This document shows, piece by piece, positions 56,121 through 64,000 of a stretch of 64,000 nucleotides of DNA. Position 1 is the stretch's first letter. Every line of letters starts with the position of its first letter. The notes beneath the pieces were generated by a model. The model was not told where the DNA came from. It did not search any database and saw only the letters and a program-made list of their open reading frames with translations. The stretch comes from Candidatus Merdiplasma excrementigallinarum (GTDB taxonomy: Bacteria > Bacillota > Clostridia > Lachnospirales > Lachnospiraceae), in NCBI GenBank assembly GCA_018713435.1, contig DVOS01000036.1, positions 1-64,000 of the forward strand, written 5' to 3'. The position numbers were made by a program, and so were the translations under genes.

Positions 56121-56614
56121 CCTTTGGCCCCCTCTCTGTTTGCCTCCCGGCTCTGTTTTCCCGGGACGCCTGCCGCAGGGGCGGCAGTCTCCATGGTATT
56201 TTTATTCCATCTTATTCTTTAATTATAAATTGCAGCCAACACAGTGTCAACCTGAAAAGGGGCGGACACCCGGCAATTTTTACCTGTTTTCACCCCGTTT
56301 GCGGTCCTTTTTTTGTAAATGTGGACAACTTTTTTCTTCCGGAAGGAGGTGTGGATAAGGCTCTGCCTGTGGATAACCCCGGGAAAGGGAGGGATTTGCG
56401 CAGGTTTCATAACCCTTTTGAGGTATGTGAGGTTATATATCATATATTTAGGAAAAAATTTTCGGTTTTGAAGACGCAGAAAAAATTATGGTCTATTCCT
56501 TTGAGTCTGATGATACCGCAGAATATGCCTTCTCAGAGGCTGCCAGAGCCGGGATCTATGACATCTGGAGATTGATTTCAGTTCCATAGATATCCAAGCA
56601 TAAAATAATAAGCC

Positions 56615-56643
56615 TTGAAAGGCCAGCATAGATATGCTATATT
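56615..56643 (+). promoter_or_regulatory. Promoter of putative antitoxin RNA, copy 1
   Basis: TTGAAA (56615-56620), 17 bp, TATATT (56638-56643). Confidence 0.7.
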
Positions 56644-56649
56644 GATACT

Positions 56650-56750
56650 AGAAAAGGGGAAGCCACAGAAGCGGCCTACCCTCAAATAGTAATTAGCAGT
56701 TACTTAGTAACAGCCGTTCACTATTGCAGTAGTGGACGGCTACTTTTTTC
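56650..56750 (+). ncRNA. Putative type I antitoxin RNA, copy 1
   Basis: Starts GATACTAGAAAAGGGGAAGCCACAGAAGCGGCCTACCCTCA and ends at terminator AGCCGTTCACTA-TTGCAG-TAGTGGACGGCTACTTTTTT; 3' end overlaps the toxin ORF on the other strand. Confidence 0.65.
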
Positions 56751-56838
56751 CCTTGAAGATCTCATAGCAAAGACCAACAAGAGCGACAATGAATATCATC
56801 AACTGGATTAAATCCGAGTATGTAACATTCATCGGCAT
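56740..56838 (-). CDS. Small hydrophobic holin-like type I toxin peptide
   Basis: MPMNVTYSDLIQLMIFIVALVGLCYEIFKGKK* with GAAAGGAGGG SD (not in ORF track because short). Confidence 0.7.
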   Translation of the reverse strand: MPMNVTYSDLIQLMIFIVALVGLCYEIFKGKK

Positions 56839-56995
56839 CGCCCTCCTTTCTTTCGTCTGGAGGGTTAGCCCCTCCGATACGCGGAGGGCAAGCCGCCCGG
56901 CTCTGTGGTTCCCCATGCAGGAAGTATAACAATTTTATTTAAAAGTATTTTGATTCAGTAAGCTGATAGCTGTAAACTAATAAAAAAGATAAGTC

Positions 56996-57024
56996 TTGAA
57001 AGACTATCTACGATATGCTATATT
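56996..57024 (+). promoter_or_regulatory. Promoter of putative antitoxin RNA, copy 2
   Basis: TTGAAA (56996-57001), 17 bp, TATATT (57019-57024). Confidence 0.65.
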
Positions 57025-57029
57025 GATAC

Positions 57030-57135
57030 TAGAAAAGGGGAAGCCACAGGAGCGGCCTACCCTCACATACTTTACAACTTACATTTATACGATGTCAGCC
57101 GTCAGCTAGTTCCGGTAGTTGGCGGCTATTTTCGT
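57030..57135 (+). ncRNA. Putative type I antitoxin RNA, copy 2
   Basis: GATACTAGAAAAGGGGAAGCCACAGGAGCGGCCTACCCTCA, near-identical to copy 1 5' end; terminator AGCCGTCAGCTA-GTTCCG-GTAGTTGGCGGCTATTTT. Confidence 0.6.
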
Positions 57136-57194
57136 CTGTCCTTGAAAATCTCGTAAGCAAAATCGACAAGGGAAACCATGAATATTCTTTCCAT
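57126..57194 (-). pseudogene. Degenerate holin-like toxin, copy 2
   Basis: MERIFMVSLVDFAYEIFKDRRK* aligns with IFIVALVGLCYEIFKGKK of copy 1 but lacks the N-terminus and SD. Confidence 0.5.
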
Positions 57195-57250
57195 TATCCA
57201 GAAATGTTTTAAAGTTGCTTTTCTGTCATTTCCATGCTATACTATGACCT

Positions 57251-57345
57251 GCTGCAAAGCCCATTAAAACCAAGGTCTTTCCGGGCTTGCCGCCGATTCC
57301 CGGCGTAAAATGAATCGAGTGTTCGAGACCTTCCACTCGTAAAAC
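57251..57345 (+). ncRNA. Putative preQ1 riboswitch (class unresolved) upstream of queT
   Basis: AAGCCC...GGGCTT stem, possible pseudoknot AAGGTCT (57272-57278)/AGACCTT (57326-57332), further hairpins CGCCG/CGGCG and CGAGTG/CACTCG; directly upstream of queT. Confidence 0.5.
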
Positions 57346-57368
57346 AAAACTAAAGGAGAAAACTGAAT

Positions 57369-57869
57369 ATGAGAGACAAAAAGGTATTATTTCTGGTCCA
57401 GGCGGCTGCCATTGCAGCCATCTACGTGGTTCTGACGGTTGCGTTCGCCCCCCTTTCCTTCGGGGAAGTGCAGGTGCGGTTCGCGGAGGGGCTGACGGTG
57501 CTTCCCTACTTTACACCGGCCGCCATTCCCGGCCTGTTTGCGGGATGCCTGATCGGCAACTTCTTTGGCGGCGCCATTCCCGTGGATATTCTCTGCGGAA
57601 GCCTTGCCACCCTGGCGGGGGCTGTGATTTCCCGGCTGCTGCGAAAGCACAAATTCCTGGTGCCCCTTCCGCCCATTATCGCCAATATCCTGGTGGTGCC
57701 CTTCGTGCTCTTCTACGGATACGGCGTAAATCTTCCCATCCCATTCCTGATGTTGACGGTGGGGATCGGCGAGGTACTTTCCTGCGGCGTCATCGGCACC
57801 ATTCTGCTGCTGGCCCTGGAGCGTTACAGAGGAACCCTCTTCGGGACGCACGGCTCCCTTTCCGCATAG
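57369..57869 (+). CDS. queT: QueT-family queuosine precursor transporter
   Basis: AAAIAAIYVVLTVAFAPLSFGEVQVRFAEGLTVLPYFTPAAIPGLFAGCLIGN. Stop codon is TAG. Confidence 0.93.
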   Translation: MRDKKVLFLVQAAAIAAIYVVLTVAFAPLSFGEVQVRFAEGLTVLPYFTPAAIPGLFAGCLIGNFFGGAIPVDILCGSLATLAGAVISRLLRKHKFLVPLPPIIANILVVPFVLFYGYGVNLPIPFLMLTVGIGEVLSCGVIGTILLLALERYRGTLFGTHGSLSA

Positions 57870-57932
57870 CCGGATACCCCGGCCCAGATATGGGCATACT
57901 TTTTCAGATCAAAATACCGACGGTATAGACCA

Positions 57933-57980
57933 AGGATGCTGTTTCATCATGGAATTCATGGTGGAGCAGCATCCTCTTTT
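57933..57980 (+). terminator. Dyad terminator, variant of the ATCATGAATTTCATGAT family
   Basis: AGGATGCTGTTTCATCATGGAATTCATGGTGGAGCAGCATCCTCTTTT. Confidence 0.7.
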
Positions 57981-58143
57981 AATTAAGTAATGTTTTAGGC
58001 ATAGGAAAACCACCCCAAAACTCAATTTTTCCGGCATCGTCGTCTCCCTTCATTGACAAGCCCTCCGCCGGAATCGTATAATGAGAAAAAGCCCCGGCGC
58101 ATCCGGGACAAACGATTAAACAGTATGGGAGGTAGTTGCATCT

Positions 58144-58536
58144 ATGGACAAAGCAGCACTATTTACAGGACTTTCCCACATCGGTCTTCCTACGGCGGAT
58201 GTGGAGCAGACGGTGAAATTTTATGAGCAGTTCGGCTTTCGTATTCAGTGGAGCCAGCACAGCAGCCCGGAAAGCCACACGGTATTTATGGAGTGCGGCA
58301 GCTGTGTGATGGAGATCTATTACTTCGCCGACCCGGCAAAGGCCAACGGGGCGGTGGACCATGTGGCCCTGAACGTAACGGATATTGAAGCGGTTTACGA
58401 ATATGTCCGCTCTCTTGGCTATACGCCTCTGGAGGAAGCCATCACCTTCCTTCCCTTCTATGAAAAAGGGGTACGCTTCTTTACCATTCTGGGACCCAAC
58501 CATGAGAAGGTGGAGTTCAGCCAGCGGCTGCAGTAA
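58144..58536 (+). CDS. VOC/glyoxalase-family protein
   Basis: LSHIGLPTADVEQTVKFYEQFGFRIQWS...VDHVALNVTDIEAVYEYVRSLGY...FTILGPNHEKVEFSQ. Confidence 0.9.
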   Translation: MDKAALFTGLSHIGLPTADVEQTVKFYEQFGFRIQWSQHSSPESHTVFMECGSCVMEIYYFADPAKANGAVDHVALNVTDIEAVYEYVRSLGYTPLEEAITFLPFYEKGVRFFTILGPNHEKVEFSQRLQ

Positions 58537-58634
58537 CGGCAAAAGCCGGCAGACGCCGAATCCTGGCGGACGGCGCCTGGGATGGACAGCGCCGCTGCCG
58601 CCCGCAGACTATATATAATAGGAAGGAACAGGTT

Positions 58635-59294
58635 ATGAATCATTCGGAAATCTTATCTCATGTAGACCACACCCTGCTGGCGCAGACAGCCACCTGGGAG
58701 GAAATCCGGGCTCTCTGCGACGATGCCCTCCGCTTTGGCACTGCCTCTGTCTGCATCCCGCCCTGCCGGGTGAAGCAGGCGAAGGAGTATCTGGGGGAGC
58801 GAATGGCGGTGTGCACGGTTATCGGCTTCCCCAACGGGTACAGCACCGCTGCCGCCAAACTGGCGGAGACGAAGGAAGCTCTGGCCGACGGGGCCGATGA
58901 GATCGACATGGTCATCAATATCGGCACCCTGAAGGAGGGAAATGAACAGCTGGTAAAGGATGAAATCGCCTGCCTGAAGGAAGCCTGCAAAGAAAAAATC
59001 CTGAAGGTAATCATCGAGACCTGCCTGCTGACAGAGGAAGAAAAAATCACCATGTGCCGCCTGGTGGCAGAAGCCGGCGCGGACTATATCAAAACTTCCA
59101 CCGGCTTTTCCACAGCCGGCGCCACCTTCCAGGATGTGGCCCTGTTCGCCAGGCACATAGGCCCTCATGTAAAAATCAAGGCCGCCGGAGGCATCTCCTC
59201 CTTTGAGGACGCGGAGGAATTTCTGAAGCTGGGGGCGGACCGTCTGGGCACCAGCCGCCTGGTAAAAATCGAAAAAGCAGCCCAAAAGGCTTAG
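58635..59294 (+). CDS. deoC: Deoxyribose-phosphate aldolase
   Basis: SHVDHTLLAQTATWEEI, VCTVIGFPNGYST, DGADEIDMVINIG, KVIIETCLLTEEE, DYIKTSTGFSTAGAT, VKIKAAGGISSFEDA. Stop codon is TAG. Confidence 0.97.
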   Translation: MNHSEILSHVDHTLLAQTATWEEIRALCDDALRFGTASVCIPPCRVKQAKEYLGERMAVCTVIGFPNGYSTAAAKLAETKEALADGADEIDMVINIGTLKEGNEQLVKDEIACLKEACKEKILKVIIETCLLTEEEKITMCRLVAEAGADYIKTSTGFSTAGATFQDVALFARHIGPHVKIKAAGGISSFEDAEEFLKLGADRLGTSRLVKIEKAAQKA

Positions 59295-59309
59295 ACACAG
59301 CAAAAAAAG

Positions 59310-59355
59310 AGGATGTAACAAGAGGCGCTGCAGCCTTTTTGTCACATCCTTTTTT
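59310..59355. terminator. Hairpin terminator between convergent genes
   Basis: AGGATGTAACAAGAGGCGCTGCAGCCTTTTTGTCACATCCTTTTTT. Confidence 0.75.
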
Positions 59356-59361
59356 CTTTCT

Positions 59362-61827
59362 CTACTCCGGTATATACGTCAGGAACACGTTTCCCGCTTC
59401 CTCAAACATGGCCGTGCTGTCATTCAGGCCGCCGTAATACCATTCGGTTGTGCCCGGATCCAGAAGGAATACGTTGAACTCGTCATATCCTACAATGATT
59501 ACCGGGCCCTGGAGAGTCTGGGCGATCACCGGGCTTCCGTGGCTGACAAAGTACAGCACCTGGTCCAGGGTGCAGCCGCTTACGTCCAGCACCCGCTGCT
59601 CTATTCCCTCCTGAAGCTGATCCGGATCTGTGGTGCCGGCCGTCACAGCCGCCGGAAGATCCTCCACCTGCAGTTCCGCCCGGGTCTGCCGGTCTCCTCT
59701 CACCCAGATATAATTCTGCTCTTCATCCACCACCAGCCCCAGCAGCTCATCCGCTTTCACCACGGCCTCGTTGGGCCAGGCGCATACATCCGCCAGCGCG
59801 CCGGAGGCGTATACATAGTACAGATGACGGTCCGGCCGGTCCGGAAGGATCTCCAGAGTGCCGGAAGCGCCGGAGGATAACACCCGGCTGCTGACCGTCT
59901 GCACATCGGAGGGGGAGATGGTGCCTCCTACCCGGAGGATGACCTCTGTCTGCTTCCGGGCGCTGGTCTGGGTGGCGGTTCCCACCAGAACCTCCGACTC
60001 GGTATCCGTGCTGACGATGTGGTCCTCGGTTCCTTCCGCGAACACGTCTCCGTTTTTCACCACCCGGGTCAGGGTCAGCATATTGTCGCTCTGCTCCACT
60101 TCCGTTACATAGGCTCCGGCAGGCTCATATTCCTTCACCGTGTTTCCTTCTCCGTCCCGGATGGTCAGCCGGTACATGGGGAAGATGCCGTTTCCGCCGT
60201 GGGAGACGTCAATATCCTCCGCCCGGGCCACGCCGTAGACCAGATCCTCTTTCATGTAGGCCACCGGACGGATCCTCTCATCCGCCCCGCAGGTAATCTC
60301 CTGGGTGGCCCCGGTCTCCAGATCCAGCACGTTCAGCGCGGTGGAATCCCCTGCATCCCCCTGGGGCAGCCAGGCAAAATACCGGCCGGACTGGGAGGCG
60401 GCATGGCAGTCCTCCGCCACGTCGGAAACCAGCACTTCATAGGTGCGGCTGTTTAAATCGATCTGGTAAACGTTTCCCTCCAGCAGCACGCAGAAGCGGG
60501 AGCCGTCCTGGGAAATATAGGCCAGGCTGTCCACGTCCCGTTTAAGGAATTCCGCGGATTCCATGCTGGAGAGGAAAATCTCTTCATTCACCGTGCTTGA
60601 GGCGGCTTCGTAGTAATAGACCGCCACGCCGTTTTCTCCTTCGTGAAGGCCCCGGTTCATGTAGCCCGCCACGGCGAACCACACGTCCCCCTCTCTGCCC
60701 ACCCGCAGGATATGGATGCTGTGGGCGTCATAGAAGTCCCGGTAGTCCATATTTTCTTTCTGGGGAAAGCCGAATACTTTTGTCAGGGTTCCGTCCAGCC
60801 GCCGGTAGGTCCACAGCTCGTTCTCCTGCACAAAAGCGGTCACCCGGTTTTCCTCATCTGTGACAAACTCCACGTCCTTGTCCGTAATGCCCAGGTTAAT
60901 GCCGTTGTCCTGCAGCACGCTGTTCTCCGGATTGAAAATCTGGTCTGTGGTGCGCTCCAGGTTCAGCAGGTAAATACGGCTGTCCGTGTACCGCACCCGG
61001 TAGGATTCGTGCACGTTGTAAAGCTCCGTCTCACCGGAATCCGTCAGGGACGCGATCCGGTAGTCCATGGTCAGGGTGGCGGTATTCTCGTTGATCTCCC
61101 GGATGCGGGGCGTGGGCTTATAGTAAATCTGAGGATTCAGATTTCCCCAGGTCAGCTGGTCCACGCTGTCGTGAATGTCCATGTAGGCCAGGGTCTGCTC
61201 CGCGTCGGTGGTTTCATCCGGCTCCACCGCGGCGCTCACTGCGCTCAGGTCCGTCTTGTTGACGCACTTGTCATAAAATCCCAGCACATAATCGATGTAG
61301 GCGTCTGTGTGCAGCCCGTCCGCCATCAGCACGTGGGTATAATAGTAGATATTTCTTCCCCCGGAGTTCACCTGGATTTCCAGCATGTACTCCTGGTTCA
61401 TCAGCATCTTGTTCTGCAGTTCCAGAGTGGCGTACAGGTAGTCCCCGTCCTGCTCCAGGGTCACCACCTTGGTCTGCTCCAGAGACTCCGTCCCGTCCAG
61501 GGTCAGCACCTGATAGGTGACGCTGTCAATGGAAGCGCCGAAGGCCTGGATCTGAATATCCAGGCGACGGTCCGCATTCAGGGGCGTAATGCTGTCCCTG
61601 ATGTAGGATACGTCCATCTGGCCTGCATAGCCGTGAAGACAGTTAAAGCTGGTTCCGTCATCCTGCATGTACACCAGCGGGAAGGTGGAATCATCCATGA
61701 TTTCCGCCGTATCCGGAGCCGTCCGGTTGATAATTCTGGAAAATACCAGCACAGAAGCCAGAAACAGCACTATCAGAAATAATATGTGCAGCGCCGCGTT
61801 CCGCGCCGTTCTCATTCGTCCCTTCAT
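59362..61827 (-). CDS. Membrane-anchored extracytoplasmic protein of unknown function
   Basis: Single N-terminal TM (AALHILFLIVLFLASVLVFSRII); repetitive beta-rich C-terminal part. Likely start MKGRMRTARN at 61827. Confidence 0.75.
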   Translation of the reverse strand: MKGRMRTARNAALHILFLIVLFLASVLVFSRIINRTAPDTAEIMDDSTFPLVYMQDDGTSFNCLHGYAGQMDVSYIRDSITPLNADRRLDIQIQAFGASIDSVTYQVLTLDGTESLEQTKVVTLEQDGDYLYATLELQNKMLMNQEYMLEIQVNSGGRNIYYYTHVLMADGLHTDAYIDYVLGFYDKCVNKTDLSAVSAAVEPDETTDAEQTLAYMDIHDSVDQLTWGNLNPQIYYKPTPRIREINENTATLTMDYRIASLTDSGETELYNVHESYRVRYTDSRIYLLNLERTTDQIFNPENSVLQDNGINLGITDKDVEFVTDEENRVTAFVQENELWTYRRLDGTLTKVFGFPQKENMDYRDFYDAHSIHILRVGREGDVWFAVAGYMNRGLHEGENGVAVYYYEAASSTVNEEIFLSSMESAEFLKRDVDSLAYISQDGSRFCVLLEGNVYQIDLNSRTYEVLVSDVAEDCHAASQSGRYFAWLPQGDAGDSTALNVLDLETGATQEITCGADERIRPVAYMKEDLVYGVARAEDIDVSHGGNGIFPMYRLTIRDGEGNTVKEYEPAGAYVTEVEQSDNMLTLTRVVKNGDVFAEGTEDHIVSTDTESEVLVGTATQTSARKQTEVILRVGGTISPSDVQTVSSRVLSSGASGTLEILPDRPDRHLYYVYASGALADVCAWPNEAVVKADELLGLVVDEEQNYIWVRGDRQTRAELQVEDLPAAVTAGTTDPDQLQEGIEQRVLDVSGCTLDQVLYFVSHGSPVIAQTLQGPVIIVGYDEFNVFLLDPGTTEWYYGGLNDSTAMFEEAGNVFLTYIPE

Positions 61828-61924
61828 AATCGTTCCTTTTCCCCTTAATTCCAAACGTGCCCAAAAGTCCGGGGGCATTTCAAGATGCCCCCATTCTATC
61901 AGACTTTCCGCCGGCACGCAACCG

Positions 61925-62332
61925 CTAGATTGGAAAGCCCGGGGCCCAGATCCGCTGCCTGCGCCTCTGCCGCCGGCAGCGCCGCCTGCAGATTTCATCC
62001 GCCAGCAGCACCCGGGCCATCTCCTCCAACCAGGGTTCTTCCTTTTCTTCCCGGTCCGGATCCATTTCCCGGGCCGCCTCTTTTGCCATCTTGCTTGCCA
62101 GCAGCCGTACCATGAGCCGGTCCGGGTACTCATCGTACATCAGGCTTCCCTCATACTCCATTTTGTCGCAGTTTTCTTCCGCCTGCCTCCAGAGCCTTCT
62201 GGCCGTCTCCGGATAATAGGACCGCATTTTCCAGACTTCCTCCCGCAGCAGCCGCTCCCTGGACAGCGCGTCCTCCGCAGCCGGAAACAGGCCGGCGCCT
62301 GGGGAAAGGTCCCCGAAATCTTGCCTTTCCAT
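61925..62332 (-). CDS. Hypothetical protein, Arg-rich C-terminus
   Basis: MERQDFGDLSPGAG...WLEEMARVLLADEICRRRCRRQRRRQRIWAPGFPI; adjacent to 59362-61827. Confidence 0.55.
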   Translation of the reverse strand: MERQDFGDLSPGAGLFPAAEDALSRERLLREEVWKMRSYYPETARRLWRQAEENCDKMEYEGSLMYDEYPDRLMVRLLASKMAKEAAREMDPDREEKEEPWLEEMARVLLADEICRRRCRRQRRRQRIWAPGFPI

Positions 62333-62389
62333 CCGTTTCTCCTCTCCCGGTATCACTATTATCTTATGCGAAGCCGGGCAGAGAGTGTC

Positions 62390-62806
62390 TTACTTTTCCT
62401 GTCTGGCGGCCCTGGCATTGGTATCCAGGGATTTCCCGAATACGAAGAACCGGTCGTAGAGATATTCCAGGACAAAGTTGGCCGCCATGTTCAGCACGGT
62501 CACCGCCAGCCCGTTCCAGCCCAGAGTCTCCGCCAGATAATTTCCCAGCACCGTGCTCACCGGGGTAAATACGCAGTAAAATCCCGCCACCAGGGCCATG
62601 GCCCGGGGTACGTTGCCGGCTGACCGGAAGGTATACTGCCGGTTCAGGGTAAAGTTCCACAGCACGGACAGGATCAGGGCGATCAGATAGCAGGGCCAGT
62701 AATCCCAGCCGGTGACCGTATCCAGCAGGGAAAAGGCCGCCAGCTCAATCACGCCCGCCGATATGGAAAACAGGGCAAATTTTATTGCCCGCGCGGATTC
62801 TTTCAT
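62390..62806 (-). CDS. GtrA-family membrane protein
   Basis: KFALFSISAGVIELAAFSLLD...LIALILSVLWNFTLNRQYTF...NFVLEYLYDRFFVF. Confidence 0.92.
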   Translation of the reverse strand: MKESARAIKFALFSISAGVIELAAFSLLDTVTGWDYWPCYLIALILSVLWNFTLNRQYTFRSAGNVPRAMALVAGFYCVFTPVSTVLGNYLAETLGWNGLAVTVLNMAANFVLEYLYDRFFVFGKSLDTNARAARQEK

Positions 62807-62817
62807 GTGTTTCCTCC

Positions 62818-64000
62818 TTATGATTCCCGGGCTTCCCGGTTCAGGGCCAGGAAGTTCTTCCGGTTGCTTTTATACAGCTGCCGGAATACCTGATAGTACC
62901 GGTCGTAGATCTGTTTTTTGGCCTGGTCGGGCCGGAATGTTTTCCGGACCGGGATCATCTCCTCGATCTGCTCCAGGCTTTCTATTTCCCCCAATCCTGC
63001 CGCCGCCACGGCGGCCGCTCCCACAGCTCCCACGTTCTGAGGGCTGTCCACTACCTGGACGGTTCTGCCGGTAATGTCCGCCAGGATCTGGCTGGTTACG
63101 TCCGACAAAGCCCCGCCGCCGCAAAAGCGCACCGCGTCGGAGGTTTTTGCTTTCCGTTCCTGGCACTCCAGCATCCAGCGCAGGTGATAGCAGATTCCTT
63201 CCAGCACCGCCCGGATCATCTGCGTCTTTCCTGTCTCCAGGGAGATATTGAAAAACATGCCCGCTGCGTTGGGATCTTCAAAGGGACACCGGTTCCCGTG
63301 AAGCCAGGGGGTAAACAGCACCCCTCCCGCTCCCGGCTCTATGTTTTTTACCGTCTCTGTCAGGTAGTCGTACAGGCTGGTATACACCGCCTCCTGGCCG
63401 CTGGTAATGTCCCGGCTTTCCAGGTAGACGCCGATTTCGTCCAGCGCCAGGTGATCCTTTACCCACTCCAGACATTTTCCCGCCGTCTCCATCTCCGCGA
63501 AGTAATTGTATCTTCCCCGCTGAACGCCCACCACCGCCGCCATCATGCTGCCGGCGTCTGCCATCCGCTTCTCCACCACCGTGGATACCCAGCCGGATGT
63601 GCCGGAATAGATATGGGTTTTTCCCGGCTTTACGCAGCCGGAGCCCACTCCGATCAGGGAAGCATCCCCGCCTCCGCCAAATACCAGGGTTCCCGGCTTC
63701 AGGCCCAGCTCCTCTGCGGCTTTCGCTGTCAGGGTTCCCGCCGGCTCGCAGGCCCCGATGATCCGGGGCAGATGCTCCGGGCGGACCCCCAGCATCCGGC
63801 AGAGTCCCTTATTCCACCCTTCTTTTCCTTTTCTGCTGTCGTACAGGAAGGTGGAAAAAGCGGTATCTTCCGTCATCACAAATTCGCCGGTGCACCGGGC
63901 AATCAGGTATTCTTTCACGTCCAGCCACTTGTAGACCCGGGAGAACGCCTGGGGTTCATGGTTTTCCACCCATTTGTACTTCCACACCGGGTCTTTTACG
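62818..64000 (-). CDS. FGGY-family carbohydrate kinase (xylulokinase-like), 5' end beyond window
   Basis: VYKWLDVKEYLIARCTGEFV, LVFGGGGDASLIGVGSG, YSGTSGWVST, VRFCGGGALSDVTSQILADITGRTVQV. Reading frame stays open to the window edge. Confidence 0.92.
   Translation of the reverse strand, partial: VKDPVWKYKWVENHEPQAFSRVYKWLDVKEYLIARCTGEFVMTEDTAFSTFLYDSRKGKEGWNKGLCRMLGVRPEHLPRIIGACEPAGTLTAKAAEELGLKPGTLVFGGGGDASLIGVGSGCVKPGKTHIYSGTSGWVSTVVEKRMADAGSMMAAVVGVQRGRYNYFAEMETAGKCLEWVKDHLALDEIGVYLESRDITSGQEAVYTSLYDYLTETVKNIEPGAGGVLFTPWLHGNRCPFEDPNAAGMFFNISLETGKTQMIRAVLEGICYHLRWMLECQERKAKTSDAVRFCGGGALSDVTSQILADITGRTVQVVDSPQNVGAVGAAAVAAAGLGEIESLEQIEEMIPVRKTFRPDQAKKQIYDRYYQVFRQLYKSNRKNFLALNREARES

Overview
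64 kb chromosomal window that looks Lachnospiraceae/Clostridia-like (inferred from gene content and signals; not proven). It is mostly GC-rich housekeeping and metabolic DNA, with an AT-richer sugar operon (~22.9-29.7 kb) and a large minus-strand surface-protein locus (~35.1-56.1 kb). Main contents: a ZTP-type riboswitch with terminator ahead of a GltD-fusion/[FeFe]-hydrogenase pair; a membrane-anchored MerR regulator; a decayed Phd/PIN toxin-antitoxin remnant abutting a CIRCE-controlled hsp20; a MotA/MotB (ZorAB-like) pair with no effector genes; yqeY; a secreted transglutaminase-like protein; aroE; a cell-wall-binding NlpC/P60 protein; an alpha-amylase; a three-subunit xanthine dehydrogenase-family enzyme; a LacI/AnmK-like/ribose-type ABC/transaldolase-like operon; a partially duplicated Rpn-family nuclease gene; a giant Cna-B/isopeptide-repeat adhesin split in frame by a TAG codon (942 + 5194 aa); an upstream overlapping cluster of a SARP/BTAD-type regulator and three paralogous small proteins sharing a 'NxTWQGxxxW...FRSxLELxxxxD' domain; two type I toxin-antitoxin-like loci; a preQ1-riboswitch-like leader before queT; deoC; gtrA; and a partial FGGY kinase. 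Best candidates for an undescribed system: (a) the SARP + WQG-domain paralogs + split giant adhesin cluster, and (b) ZTP-riboswitch control of a hydrogenase operon. All family calls come from reading motifs, not from database searches.
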